Source: Edaphochlamys debaryana
Lineage: Eukaryota; Chlorophyta; Chlorophyceae; Chlamydomonadales
Reading direction: 5' to 3'
Length of the DNA: 64,000 nucleotides
Assembly (NCBI GenBank): GCA_016858145.1
Contig: JAEHOE010000034.1
Coordinates: 868,001-932,000, forward strand
Shown: piece after piece, positions 45,181 to 56,628 of the stretch
Position numbering within the stretch: the first letter of the stretch is position 1
Layout of the letters: each line of letters begins with the position of its first letter
Program-made: the position numbers and the translations under genes
The notes under the pieces: model-generated
The model's input: the letters and a program-made list of their open reading frames with translations, nothing else
Database searches by the model: none
What the model was told of the DNA's origin: nothing

Positions 45181-46425
45181 ACGGCCAGGGCCGCGAACCA
45201 TCCCATCCCCTGATGGGGCAGGGCCGCTTCTACCCCTGAAGGAGCGGGGTCACCCCATCCGCTGAAGTGGCGGATGCGGCTGAATCTCTTCGAAGGGCAG
45301 GGGCAGCAGGGGGCAGCAGGAGCTCGGGGGGACTGACGCCGAGTCTCGAGCGAGTGAAGCCCGCGTGGGCTGCTGCTGCGACCTAGCCCAATTGGCAGCC
45401 AGTGGAGGGTGCACGCCTGCGTGCGTAGCCAGGAGCTAGCCTAGCGTCTTGCAGATTGCTGGACGGGGGCCCGCATTGGTTCCCGCGGATGGGGGCTCGG
45501 ACTGCTGGTGTGGGCCGCCTAGGCAAGGCGCATTCTTCCAATGGGTTGCTGGGTCCCGGGGTGCCGACAACCGTAGGCCTGCCGGGATTCTGAGGCGCGG
45601 TCATGGGCTGCGGAGCCGGGCAGGTCCTCTTGGTGCGTTCTTTTGGCGCCCTGCCGGTGACTCTGAAGATCTGAACTCATGTGACGCGTGCGGGTTGTTG
45701 GGGCTGGTGGGGGGCTCCCTGGCCATTGCCGGGACCCCTGCCGCCCCAGCCCCCTTGGTGATTGGCGGGCCTGGCTCCTAGCTATGGTGGGTGAAGCACG
45801 TGTGAACAGAGGTGAACACAAGACATGAGATGTTGGGTCACGGGTGAAGGGAGGCTCCTTGGTCGGTTGGCCTTGCGGGCTCCGGAGGTGGAATAACACT
45901 CGTGCGGGGGGGAGCGGGCGGAATGGTTACAGGCGCGCGGCTGTGATCCAAATCTGTTATCAAAGCTGCAGTGATTTGCCTGTGTCATCTGGACAATCTG
46001 GAAGAGTGGAATTGAGCTCCTGTGCAGGTCCTGTGCAAGTCCATGACAGACGCCCATGGGCAGCTGCCGATGCGCATCTCAGGAGTGACTTAGCACCCCT
46101 GTTCCTGAGTCCCCCCACGTCCGGACAGCAGGGGGCAGCACGCCGCTATAATGCGTAGGTTCCCACTCAGGATTCCAGTGTAGCGGCGGAAGTTTAACAC
46201 TCAGCTGGTCTGGTGGTGGGGGGGTGGGTACGGGGTGGTGGGTACGGGTGGTGGCGGCTCACAATCCTACTCAAAGTAATGCGCAGGACCTCAAAGACTG
46301 CGCAATCCTTTGACCCAGTCCAGTTAAGCAGGGTCCGGACAGGCGTTATGGTCCATTATTAGCGCATCCACACGCCAGTGCATCTTTCTGCAAGGCTCCT
46401 ATTCCCGCTTCAGTGATTTGGACCG
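45181..46425. other. 3' flank of the OYE gene and promoter of the first F-box-like paralogue
   Basis: No exon is supported. Just beyond the stop codon the CATCCCCTGA word and its surroundings recur at 45,169-45,180 and 45,204-45,213, again a short local duplication. I see no TGTAA on the plus strand, so the polyadenylation site is not placed. Confidence 0.4.
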
Positions 46426-48875
46426 ATGAGCAAACGTGCCGCGAGCTGCAGCATGGCAGGCCCCTCACAAGTCACTTCACTGGACTCTTTAGTGCGACAC
46501 CTGAGCGCGGACGCCGCAGACGTGCTGGTCGCGGCGCTCCTTCCCAAACTGGACCGGCCGTGCGGAGGGGCGCTCGGCTGCGTCCGCCTGGCCAGCAAAT
46601 CGCTGCGGCGGTTTGTCGATGGGTCGCTGCGCCGGCTGTTCCTTCGCGTGGAGTCCGGCTCAAACCGTTGGGAGGTGGGCTGCGGGGTGGGGTATGGGGA
46701 TGGAAGATGCGGGGGGGGAGCTGGCCGGGGTGACGAGGCGGTTCGAGGTCACGCGCATTTCTCTACCTTCCCCCCCCGAACGCCATTGCTCACCCGCCCC
46801 CGCCCCGCCCGTCTCGCCCCTCTACCTAAACCCCCTCGCGTGTTCTAGGTTCCGAGGCTGGAGCGCTGGGGGCGGGTAGACAGCCTCGAGCTGCTGCTGG
46901 AGCCGCACGGTCCGGCTGTCCGCAACGGCGATGGCCCGATCATGCACAACATCGGCGCAGAGCTCGACACCCTGGCGCTGCTAGCAGTGACGGCCCAGTC
47001 GCCGGCGATGCGACAGCGCATAACTTCGCTGGCGGTCCGCTGGGATGACGATTTCATCCACGCAAGAGTTGACCCCGGCCATGACGACCCCAACGCGCTT
47101 CCATCCATCTCGCCGCTCACGGTCTCGCACCTGGCGCTCCTGTTCCCGTCACTGCGCGAGCTAAACCTGGACGTGGTGATCAGCACCCTGGACCGCAAGT
47201 CCGAGCTGCATCTGCCGATGATGTACGACGCGCTGGCCGCACAGCCGTACCTGGACACGCTGCGCCTGCCGACCTGGGGCGCGCTCTCCGGCATCGGCGC
47301 GCTGGCCACCAGCCTCAAGCGCCTGCGCATCTCGGCGCCGTACTTCCTGACCGTTGAGGTGCCGTACGAGCAGCTCTCCGTCATCTCCCAGCTGCGCGCT
47401 CTCAAGGAGCTCCAAGTGGACGCGGCCCACATGACGCTCGACACTCTCACCAGCCTGCTCAACGCACTCCCCGACGGCCGGCCCGAGCTCTCCGCCACGC
47501 TTGACTTGACTCCGTACGGCGTGCTTGAACAGCCCGGGGCGGTGTACGGCACCGGACGATGGGTCTGCACGTGCAGCGGGGGAGCCATTCGGGAGCTGGA
47601 GTGCAGCGGGGTCGAGTTGGCGCACCTGGCGTCCGTGTGTGCGGGACTGGCCCCGTACGTGAGCGTGTTGCGCGTGGTCGAAGTCAGGCCGGGGCAAGAC
47701 CCGCTGCCACCAGCGCAGCTGGGGCCATTTCGCGCGTTTGTCAAGCGCTGCGGCGGCGGCGTCAGGCTAGTGAGCTTAGACCTCCCGCAGAAGGCGACTC
47801 TGGCGCCGGCTCAGCAGGCGGTCGAGGTGCTGGGGGTCCCCCAGATGCTCCATTGGACCGCAGTGGGCGGCCGGGACCAGCTAAGCCTCCCCGCGCCCAA
47901 GCACACCGACGCACCGGTGGCGGCAGCGGCAGCGGCTGCAGAGGCGGAGGCGGCCCCGCCAGGCCGTGTTGCCCAGCCGGCCGCCGCCGGCGCGCAGCCG
48001 GGGGCTCCGCAGGCGGACGGCGAAGGCAGCCGCGCGGGTGCCTTCCCCCACCCGGCGGAGGTGCTCCAGCGGGCGGTCGACGGCCTCGCCGCAGCGGCGG
48101 CAGGGGGCCGCGCCGAGGCGGGCGCGAGTGACGGGGCCCAGTCGAGCCCCGTGGTGCTGGCGTGTGGGCCCTTCGTGGGCACGCTCGCCTTCACGCCCAA
48201 GGTGGTGAAGTCATGGCTCAAGCACCTGTCACGGGCCGCACAGTGGCAGGCGCAGGCCCCGGTGTTCGCATTCCAGCTGCTGCCGTCCGCGGAGGCGCTG
48301 CTGGTGCGGTGCCCCGGGCCCGAGGCGGCGGCGGCCCTGGTCGCCGGGGCTGCGCAGGCGCAGGTGGGGCGCGCGGCGCCGAGCGGGCTGGCGGCTTACC
48401 ACGTGGGCAGGGTACCGGCGTGGAGGGACGTCGCCTTCGTGCTGGCACCCTACATGAAGCAGGTGCGTGGCCCCGAGAGGGAGAATCGCAGCGGCGGGAA
48501 CCCAGCAATGTGGAGTGGGGAAAGGGCAGCCGGGGGGTGCCGCATACAGGGTGGGCGAGAGCTGAGGGCTGAGCCGCATCGCTCTTGGCTTGCTGTGATG
48601 CAACCGCGCTCCCTGCGCGCTCCAGCCACGCCGGCCACCGAGCTGCCGCATGTGCCACTGCCTCCGCCTCGCTTGCGCACGGTCCTTGCACGCTCCCTCG
48701 CCAAGCTCGCTGACCTCCCTGTCCCTCCCGTGCCTCACCCTCCACCCATGCAACCGTTCAGGCGATGCAGCAGGCGCTGGATGCCTGTGGAACGCACGAC
48801 CCGTTGGCTTGCCTGGCGTTCGTCGTACGGGTGGCGAAGTTTCTGGATGACCTGCCCAGCGAGTCACGCAGCTGA
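46426..48875 (+). CDS. F-box-like, leucine-rich protein, tandem paralogue 1
   Basis: Three exons (46,426-46,674; 46,849-48,462; 48,762-48,875) close in frame to 658 residues. The N-terminus has an F-box-like pattern: VRHLSADAADVLVAALLPKL, then CVRLASKSLRRFVDG and RRLFLRV. The middle has leucine-rich stretches (LALLFPSLRELNLDV, LDTLRLPTW, TSLKRLRISAP). An Ala/Gly-rich linker follows (about 410-480), then a conserved C-terminal region around VVLACGPFVGTLAFTPKVV and a 38-residue last exon with FLDDLPSES. F-box proteins recruit targets to SCF ubiquitin ligases. That role is only inferred, since the F-box match is weak. The neighbour at 50.1 kb has the same exon plan, so the two arose by tandem duplication. 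Confidence 0.75.
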
Positions 48876-50122
48876 TGGCTGGGGCCCATATGGGCCTGGC
48901 GGGGGCCCGGGCCAGGGCACGTGTGGGACTGACAGCGTTCGGCAGCAAGTGCAGGCATGCTGGGGAGGGGCTGTCGAGTACTGTGCAAAGCGTCGAGGCG
49001 TGTTGGTACCGGCAGGCGTGTGGGCAGCGGCAGGTAGGAGGGCGTGTGGGGATGTGCGAGATTCGGTGCTGGAGCAGGCATTCAGTTATGTGGTTGTGGC
49101 AGAAGGGTGATAGCGTGCTGGAGCAGGCATCCGTCGGCGAGGACTATGACAATGCAAGTTCCAACGTTCCAACAGAAGTTGCAGTTGCGTTGCAGTGTTG
49201 CTATCTTAGTCGGTTAGTCGGCTGGGGAGTCGGCCGGCGCCGGCTAATCTGGAGGAATTTTTGAATTAGCCGCCGTGCCCGCCGACTAAATCTGGCCCAC
49301 ACACGGATTAGTCGCCACTAGGAGCCGACTACAAGGCGGCGCCTGGGCAGGTTAGCCGCCGCCCAACTTCATGGGTACCGCAGTTATGGGAGGGGCGAGG
49401 GGGCCAGAGGGGGCTGTGCACCAAGGGCATAGGTAAAGGACGGTGAAGTCCTGTGCCCGCAGCAGGATACAAGGGGGGATGTGCCATCAGTCCAGGGAAA
49501 GTGTGGCGCGGGCCCACCCCCAGCCGACTAATAAGGGCGGTGGAGCCGGATTAGTCGCCACAGCCAGCCGACTAAAAGGGCCGGCCTGGGCCAGTTAGTC
49601 GCCGGATCAGCCGACTAATCCCAGGGAAGATAGCAACACTGTTGCGTTGTACAGTTGTGTTGTTCCGGCACGGCTGCAGGTCAAGGGCAGGCGGTTACTT
49701 GGACTTCACGGCCCCAAGCTAGGCCGGCGTGGTTGTTGCGGTAGCAGACTCGACGTGCCACAATGTGGGCCGTGGGCCGTGGAACAAAGAGGAAGACATC
49801 ATGGGGTGGGATTCTGTACTCGAAGGGGCTCCTATGCTCGCAGGGGCCATGCAGCGTAGTCAGGCCGACGCCGGGTGATGCAGGCATGCAGCTGGTGCGC
49901 GCGTCATGCGGTGGCATGGGGACCCATGCAGTTGGTGACCGTTGCCTGGCCACCAGCGACGTTACCCCAAGCCAGCACACAAATAAGCATCATGCTCTCT
50001 ACTCTCGCTTGCTGATGCCGCCGTTCTGTTCGCCCAGCCAGGGTGCACTGTCGGTGCAGTAGGAGGCGAGCACCGCTGTGCACTGACCACAAGCGCGAGC
50101 GAACTTGCGACGAGCTGGCGTC
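48876..50122. other. Intergenic region with a MITE
   Basis: Contains the 3' flank of paralogue 1, the hAT-like MITE at 49,194-49,641, and the promoter of paralogue 2. No further gene is supported. Confidence 0.5.
49186..49649. mobile_element. Non-autonomous hAT-type DNA transposon (MITE) with 8-bp target duplication
   Basis: A 448-bp element (49,194-49,641) begins CAGTGTTGCTATCTT and ends with its exact 15-base inverse, AAGATAGCAACACTG. It is flanked by a perfect 8-base direct repeat, TTGCGTTG (49,186-49,193 and 49,642-49,649). An 8-bp target duplication with CAG...CTG ends is the hAT signature. Inside, TTAGTCGGC and its inverse GCCGACTAA recur many times near both ends in both orientations, like the subterminal transposase-binding motifs of hAT elements. 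There is no transposase frame. The intact ends and exact target duplication suggest recent insertion. Confidence 0.92.
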
Positions 50123-52487
50123 ATGTCCGGCTCTCGTCAGCCGGTGTGTCTGGAGACCATAGTGCGCCAGCTGAGCGTTGAGGCCGGCGACCAAATCATC
50201 GATGCGCTGCTTGGCGCAGCTCCGCCCGCGGAGTTCGAGGCGAGCTACGGGTACCGCAACACCAACTGCAGCAGCCTGAGGGCCTCCAGCCGCTACCTGC
50301 GAGACTTCGTCGACGGGGCGACACGCCGCGTTTATCTCAAGTCCTCAGTTGGCGCCAAAACTCTCGAGGTGCGCCGTTCCCCTTCCCGTCCCCCGCCTCC
50401 CCGGCCTCCAGCCATGCCGAAACCCACAAGCCCTGAATCCCCCCTTTCACCCCTCCTTATCCTTTACTTCAGGCCCTGAAGCTGGAGCGCTGGCCGCGGG
50501 TCACCAGCCTGGATATCTTGCTGGAACCAAAGGGCCCGGACATGTGCGAGGAGGGCCTGGGCAGCACGACCCAGCAGTTGAACACGTTTGTGCTGATGCC
50601 GGCTACACCGCAATCGCTATCATCGCGACAGCGCATCACCTCGCTGGCAGTGCGCTGGGAGAGCGACGATGTCAAGGACTCGGTCGAGCCCGAGACCGAG
50701 CTGGAGGAGCTGCCATCCATCTCGCCGCTCACGGTGTCGCACCTGGCGCTCCTGTTCCCGGCGCTGCGCGAGCTCAACCTTGACGTTACCGTAGCGCCCA
50801 AGATCTCCCTGCACCTTCGCATGATGTACGACACGCTGGCCGCACTGCCGTACATGGACACGCTGCGCCTGCCGACCTGGAGCGCGCTCTCCGGCATCGG
50901 CGCGCTGGCCACCAGCCTCAAGCGCCTGCGCATCTCGGCGCCGTACGGCCTGACTAACGTCCTGGCGGCCAGCGATATCGACACCCTCTGCCAGCTCAAG
51001 GCACTCGAGGAGCTGCGGATCGAACACGCCCGAGCCAAGCGCGCCTTTGTGGGGCGCCTCCTGGAAAGCCTGCCTGAAGACAGGCCCACGCTGGGCGTCC
51101 GGCTCGAGTTCGTCGTACTGGAGGACGTCGACAACGAGAGCTACCTCGGCGGAACCTGGGACATCAGCTGCCGCGACGGCGTGATTGAGCGCGTGGAGTG
51201 CACCGCGTGCCTGCGGGAGCTGGCCGCCGTCGCTGACAGCGTCACACGCCGCATCAAGACGCTCCTCGTGACCAGCCTCGCGATGTGGGAAGAGCCTGTG
51301 TCGTCCGCAAAGGCCCGGCTCGTCATCGCCCTGGTCAAGCGGTGCGAGGCCGTTGACCTGCGGCAGATGCTCGTGACTTCGTCCCTGCCGCCCGTGCTCC
51401 AGGCGGTGGGGCTGCTGGGGCTGCCGAGCGAGGCCATTCTGTTCAGACCCGGCGAGGGCTTGCAGTTCGAGCTCCAGACCAGGGCGCTCAAGGCGGCAGC
51501 AGACGCTTCCGCCGACGCCGCGGGGCCAGGGCCGTCTCGTGCTGGTGCCGCCACGGCCAGCGCGGCCACTTCAGCGCCGGGCCTGCCCAGCCCTCGCGAG
51601 GTCCTGCAGCGGGCCGTCGACAGCCTGGCCTCGGCCAACCCCAGCCTCGACGGGCCGCACCTCCCCGGCAGCGCCAGGCAGTGCCGGGGCCGCCGCCACG
51701 TGTTCCTGGTTAGGGGGCCCTTCATCTCCACGCTTGCCCTGACGCCCGCGGCCGTCGTGCCCTGGCTCGCGGCCCTCGCGCAGAGCCCGCGGGCGCAGGC
51801 GGCGCGGCAGGCGGCACAGCAGGAGGACCCTCTCCCAGCACGCCAGCGCAGCGCCGTCTGGCCCGTGACGTCCGTGCAGCTGCTGCCCGGCGCGGGGGCC
51901 ATGTTGGTGCGCCTTCTCCCCCGGCACGGGGGGGTGGAGATGCTGCAGGCGGCGGCAGCCGCCTCGCAGCAGGCCCTGGGCCAGGCCCAGGGCCGCGGCC
52001 GAGGCAAGGGCAAAGGCAAGGGCCAGGCCCAGGGGGACGGTGACGGCCAGGGCCAGAGCGGCTTCGAGCTGCGGTACGTGGGCGACGAGATGGCCGAGTA
52101 CTTGAAGCCCCCGCCTGTCCTGACGCAGCACGTGCAGCAGGTGCGCACAGTCCGCCGTACACTTGTCGTACGACTCGGGCTGAGGCCGCCGGTCCCGCCT
52201 CTGTGCCGCCATCCAAGCCTGCGTGTCGGGCTCCTGACGTCGGTGTGGACCCGAACAACCCCTCCCATAAGCCCTTCCACTGCCGACGTTGACCTTCATC
52301 CCCTGCCTTTTTAGCAAAGGCCAGGCCCTGAATGCGTTCATCCCCCCCCTTCCCCGGGCCCGTGTAGGTCATGCAGAGCGCGCTGGACTCAGCCGCTGCG
52401 CGCGGCGCAACCCCAGCCGCCTGCCTGGAGTGGGTGGTGGCGGTGGCGGCCTTCTGGCAGGACCTGCCAGAGCGTATGAGGACATGA
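50123..52487 (+). CDS. F-box-like, leucine-rich protein, tandem paralogue 2
   Basis: Three exons (50,123-50,368; 50,473-52,140; 52,368-52,487) close in frame to 677 residues. They have the same phases and nearly the same lengths as paralogue 1. N-terminus: VCLETIVRQLSVEAGDQIID, then LRASSRYLRDFVDGATRRVYL, an F-box-like pattern. The block from QRITSLAVRW through SPLTVSHLALLFPALRELNLDV to TSLKRLRISAPY is almost identical to paralogue 1, while the rest has diverged. Towards the C-terminus an Ala-rich linker is followed by VFLVRGPFISTLALTP and a Gly/Gln/Lys-rich insert (near 510-530) absent from paralogue 1. The last exon ends FWQDLPERMRT. Substrate-adaptor function is inference only. Confidence 0.75.
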
Positions 52488-54495
52488 GGTCTCGGCCTGG
52501 CCTAGCCTCTTGCGGACCAGTCTGCAAGCAGGCCGGCGGCAAGGGGCTTGAACTCATGTGGGTTGGGGGCCACCCGGTTCAAGGCGATGTGGGTCGTGTC
52601 GTGCCACGCGGGTCTGAACCCCGGCGTGTCGTCCTGTGTCTGACTGCACCGTCCCTGTTACCGTTAACCGTTATACGGCTGGCCTGAGCCCAGTTCCGTG
52701 AGAGTTGCACTGGCACTCTCTGGGTTTATCCCTGGGGTTGCACACTGGTGCAGCGTGACACTTGGGTGTTACGTAGACGCATGCCTGTGGCTGCACTCTA
52801 CTGTCCCGTCGTCCAGGCCTCTGGGCTCGGCCATCCGGCACTGCACCGCACCGAGACAGCCTGGGCTGCTCGGCCAGGCGACTGCACTGCACACTGTCTC
52901 TGCTTGGCCATATTTAACTTGTCCTGAGCTTCGGCTCCAACACGGCGGATATCTCTGCCCCAAATACATAGTGACTCTCACTACAGATCGGCGCAATGTG
53001 GGGTGAGGTGGGCGGGGCCTGGGCGCGGGCCAGCGGTCTGGCCGCCAAGGGGTTACCCCAGTGTACATAGCGGCAGGAAGCCGGGCGGGACACCTAAGGC
53101 ATGAGATGACGGGCTCTGCAGGATAGGAGGGGGATGTGGGGCAGGGCGCGCGAGCCGTGCCCGCGAGAACAGGAACGGGGTCTGTCGGGTAAGGGTGCGG
53201 GGACCAGCGGGGGCCGTTCCGGGCTGCCGAAGGCCCCATGTTGGTCGCGGACCCGAGAGGCCTACGCGATGTGGGTCGGAGGCGGGCCACGGCTGCTTCG
53301 AGCGCCGGAAGTCTGGTGGCCGGCGGGTGTCATCTGTGCGACAAGGCAGGAGCAGGGGCATCGTATGGAGTAGGAGGTAGGCTTTCCGCAGTCTTGGTAG
53401 GGAGTTGTGAGGCGGGAGGCCTCATGAGTTTCGCCCATGTTGACAGCAAGCGCGTTCATGGGGAAAAGGGCTTGGGTCGATTGGAATCTGTCAAGCCGCT
53501 TCGTTTGGGAGGCTCGGGGTTGGGGGGAAATGTGAGAAAGAACTGACGCTAGCTGGTTGATGTTTGCGAATGATGCAGGTTGCGTTGTGGCGCTGTGGTT
53601 GCGGTGGGGGGCGTGTGCAGTGGGGGGCGGTTGAGTGCAGATTGGCTGGGAGGCGTGACGCAGGATGGCGCTGGTAACGCAGGAGGCGCGGGCAGGATGG
53701 GTAACGCAACCGCCGGCTTTCGCGGTGATGAGTGGGTCCATGCAGAGGTGCTGTATGTGGTGAGGGCTGCTGGCTTGAGGAGTAGTGCATAGGAAGCTAT
53801 GGCTGAAGCACTGGGGGGCACACAAATAAAGCGGCTGGGGAGTGGTAACCATGACAGGAAGGGCCGGCTGCGGTGACGTGAATCCGAATTAGAGACGTGT
53901 TAGAGGTTGATGGCGCATTTAGCTCTTTTGGCTTACTTGCTTGGCTGGCTTAGCAGGAGAAAGAGCGGTGCAGGTTCAAGCTGCAGACATTGTTGGAGGG
54001 CCTGTTGCAGGGTTACGGTTCCTGCTCGCCGCATGCGGGCGCAGTGCATGCCAGCAGGCGACCCCAGCACGTGTCAACTGCATCATCTGAGTCTCCTTCC
54101 TCTTGTGCTGCCCATCAACCGCAAACCGCAATCGACCAAAGCATGCTCGCGCATTACGGGGCAACTGCCAATATCTTATTGCTCGCCAGCGTCAGGGGCA
54201 GTTGCGCACAACCCCACGAGGCGCCCATCCATGGTAGGGGTCGGGAGCGGCCGGTCAGCGGCTGAGACCCTCCCAGACCTTCACCCGGCCCCCATTCCCG
54301 GCCCGCCGGCCACCGGCACGTTCCCCCGCCCACGCATGCATGCATGCCGCCGCGCCCCATTGCTTCCACCATGCACGCGCGCCACGAATCTTCCCCCTTC
54401 ACGCCCCCAAACAGCCAGACTGGCTGGGTCCGCCCTCCAGTGCAGCGCGCACAGTCCCCAACCCCCGCTAGTCAGGGCTGTGGCTCTCTGGGTCC
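52488..54495. other. Intergenic region between convergent genes
   Basis: Holds the 3' flanks of the plus-strand F-box-like paralogue and of the minus-strand cysteine-rich gene. No exon, tRNA or recognisable element is supported. I see no TGTAA on the plus strand in the first 500 bases. Confidence 0.4.
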
Positions 54496-55980
54496 CTACT
54501 TCTTGGGCTTGGGGCAGGTGCCCTGCAGGTAGAGCGTGAAGGGCTGGCCCACCTCCTTGCAGCGCCGCTCAAAGTACTTGCTCACTGCGGGGTTGGGGCC
54601 ATGGGGGAGGGGGGTTGTACATAGCACAGGTGTGTTTCACGCGTGCGAGGGGGACGGGGAGTCGGCGCACAGGACGGCATGCTCGTCACGTGTCAGGCAT
54701 GATGCTGACTCAGCAGCACAACCGACTCACGTCCGACATACTCGTTGATGTCGTCGTTGGTGAAGGACAGGATGAGGTCGAGTACGGCAGGCGCGCAGGA
54801 GCAGTACTGTACGGCAGGGGGCAGGACGTCATGGAACCGGGCGGCAGTGGAGCCAACGGCACACAACCAACCAAGCACCCGGCCGGCCTTCAGCCCTGGT
54901 CCCCCTGCCCTCCCTCTCACCGCGTTGTTGAACTTGGCGCTGGCGGCGCAGCACTGCACCGAGGGCGGAGGGGCGGAGTCCAGGAACTGCTGCAGCCTGG
55001 CGTCACCGAGCTGGGGGCCGGTTGGGGGGCGGGAGTGGGGTTCAGGTCGAGGGGTTAGGTGAACGGAAAGGACTTGAGACGTCGTCGAGCCCGCTCCCTT
55101 TGCGCCGTCGCCCACATACAAGGCCCCTCCACGCGATTCTCGCCGCCCTCTGCTCCCTGCCTCCCTCCGGCCGCCCCCGCCCGCCCCTTGCCGCCGCCGC
55201 GCTGCCCAGTCCCTCGCCCCCCCTTCCGCGCCCATCCCCTCGGGGCCCCCTCCCCGTCCCCACCGCGCCGAGGGCCGCCTGAGGGTCGCTGGGGTCCACC
55301 CCCAGAGCCTCCGTGGCGTACGCAAACTCATCGGAGCACTTGGACTGCGTCAGGGGGAGCGGAGTGGGGCGACGGGGAGGGGAACCGGGAGGGGGGCGTG
55401 GAGGCACCCGGGTCGAGGTCGGGGCGGCGGTGATGGACCACGTGCCCCATGCTTCACCGAGTTCACCCGCATACCGTACACTCCTATGGTCCCCACGTGC
55501 CCCTTTCCCCCACCCACACACGCACCTGCAGGTTCAGGCCTGCGTCCATGCACTCGGGCGGGATGGTGTCCGGGGCTGCGGGGGTCGGGGAGGCAGGGTC
55601 GATAGCAGGGGCAGGCGTCACGATCCCACCCGCCGCAACTCCTCTCGACTCGGCAGGCCACGACCCCGCTCAGACGCTTGTCCTCTCCCTCTGCCCCGTG
55701 TCAGCTCCCTCGCCTCCCCTCTCCCTCCCCCTCGCGACCCCCCCTCCGCCTGCTGCCCACCTGCTTCGGGCGCAGGGCCGGGCCTCGCCGCCACGAACGC
55801 CGCCGCCGCCAGCAGCGCCGTCAGCGCCAGGGCCCTGACGGCGGGGGAGGCCCAGAGGGAGCTCCACGCGCGTTGCGGACCGAACGCCGCCGCAGCCAGC
55901 TGTGCCGCGCCTACGGCTGGCGTGGCGCGCCGAGGCACGCGTAGAGCTAGGTCCGTGGTGGTGCGGCGGACGACGACCAT
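54496..55980 (-). CDS. Small secreted or membrane-anchored protein with nsLTP-type eight-cysteine motif, copy 1
   Basis: Six exons (55,761-55,980; 55,526-55,575; 55,264-55,344; 54,921-55,010; 54,731-54,806; 54,496-54,584) close in frame to 201 residues. An Ala/Leu hydrophobic segment at about 49-66 is a signal anchor or a late-placed signal peptide. The mature part has eight cysteines in the order C82, C93, C137-C138, C149-x-C151, C181, C196, that is C-x10-C-x43-CC-x10-CxC-x29-C-x14-C. This is the arrangement of plant lipid-transfer proteins, 2S albumins and amylase inhibitors, which fold into a four-helix bundle with a hydrophobic tunnel. Lipid binding is inferred from the pattern only. The neighbour across the 648-base gap is a paralogue in opposite orientation, with identical lengths of its last three exons (90, 76, 89). 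Confidence 0.85.
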
Positions 55981-56628
55981 GGTGCTGTGCGGAGAGTGTT
56001 TTCTCGTTGCTAGGTGCGGCGGCGGCGGCGGGTCTGTAACGCAAGTGCAAGAGCGATAAGAGCTGGGCGAGCGGTGAAGCGGGAAGGCTTTGCAGTCGGG
56101 CGGAGGGGCCTTGTGCGGCGGGTGATGTGTGGTCCAGAAGTGGCGAAAGGTGGGGCCCCCGCTGAGGCGTGCGGGGATGAGGCGTGGTGCTCAGGCTTAC
56201 CCCTCCTCTCAGCTCCCTCGCTGCCCCCCGCCGCCGGGCCGCCCGCCGGGCCCCCCGACCCCGGAAACACCCGCCCACGCACGCAAAGCTGCACTCAAGC
56301 GACGCTGGTGTTGCTCGAAGTTACGGTATTGGCAACGGCGAAGCGACCCACGGGGGGCAAGGCGTCCAAGGCTTCGATCAACCGCCGCGATCACCGCCGC
56401 GCCGCATAAAGCCCGCACCGCCCCCACGCAGCTGCCCTCGCACCCCCGGAAGCTGCCTCAACGTCCTCTGATACAGCTCATTATACAAGCCCTGCACCCA
56501 TTTGTGCTTGCCCCAACACAAGCAAGAACACGCCGCTAGCTCCGTCGCCACAGACCGCTACGTCCGCCTCCGCCTCCACGCAGCCTCCCGCCACCCTCGC
56601 CGCACAGCCTCAGCTGAGAACCAAACGA
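55981..56628. promoter_or_regulatory. Shared upstream region of the divergent cysteine-rich pair
   Basis: 648 bases lie between the two start codons and must hold both promoters. I recognise no named element, and no coding exon is supported. Confidence 0.5.

Noticed and set aside
46080..46425. Possible small RNA or tRNA gene in the T-rich stretch before paralogue 1
   Set aside because: No cloverleaf, box A/B spacing or other structure could be recognised by eye.
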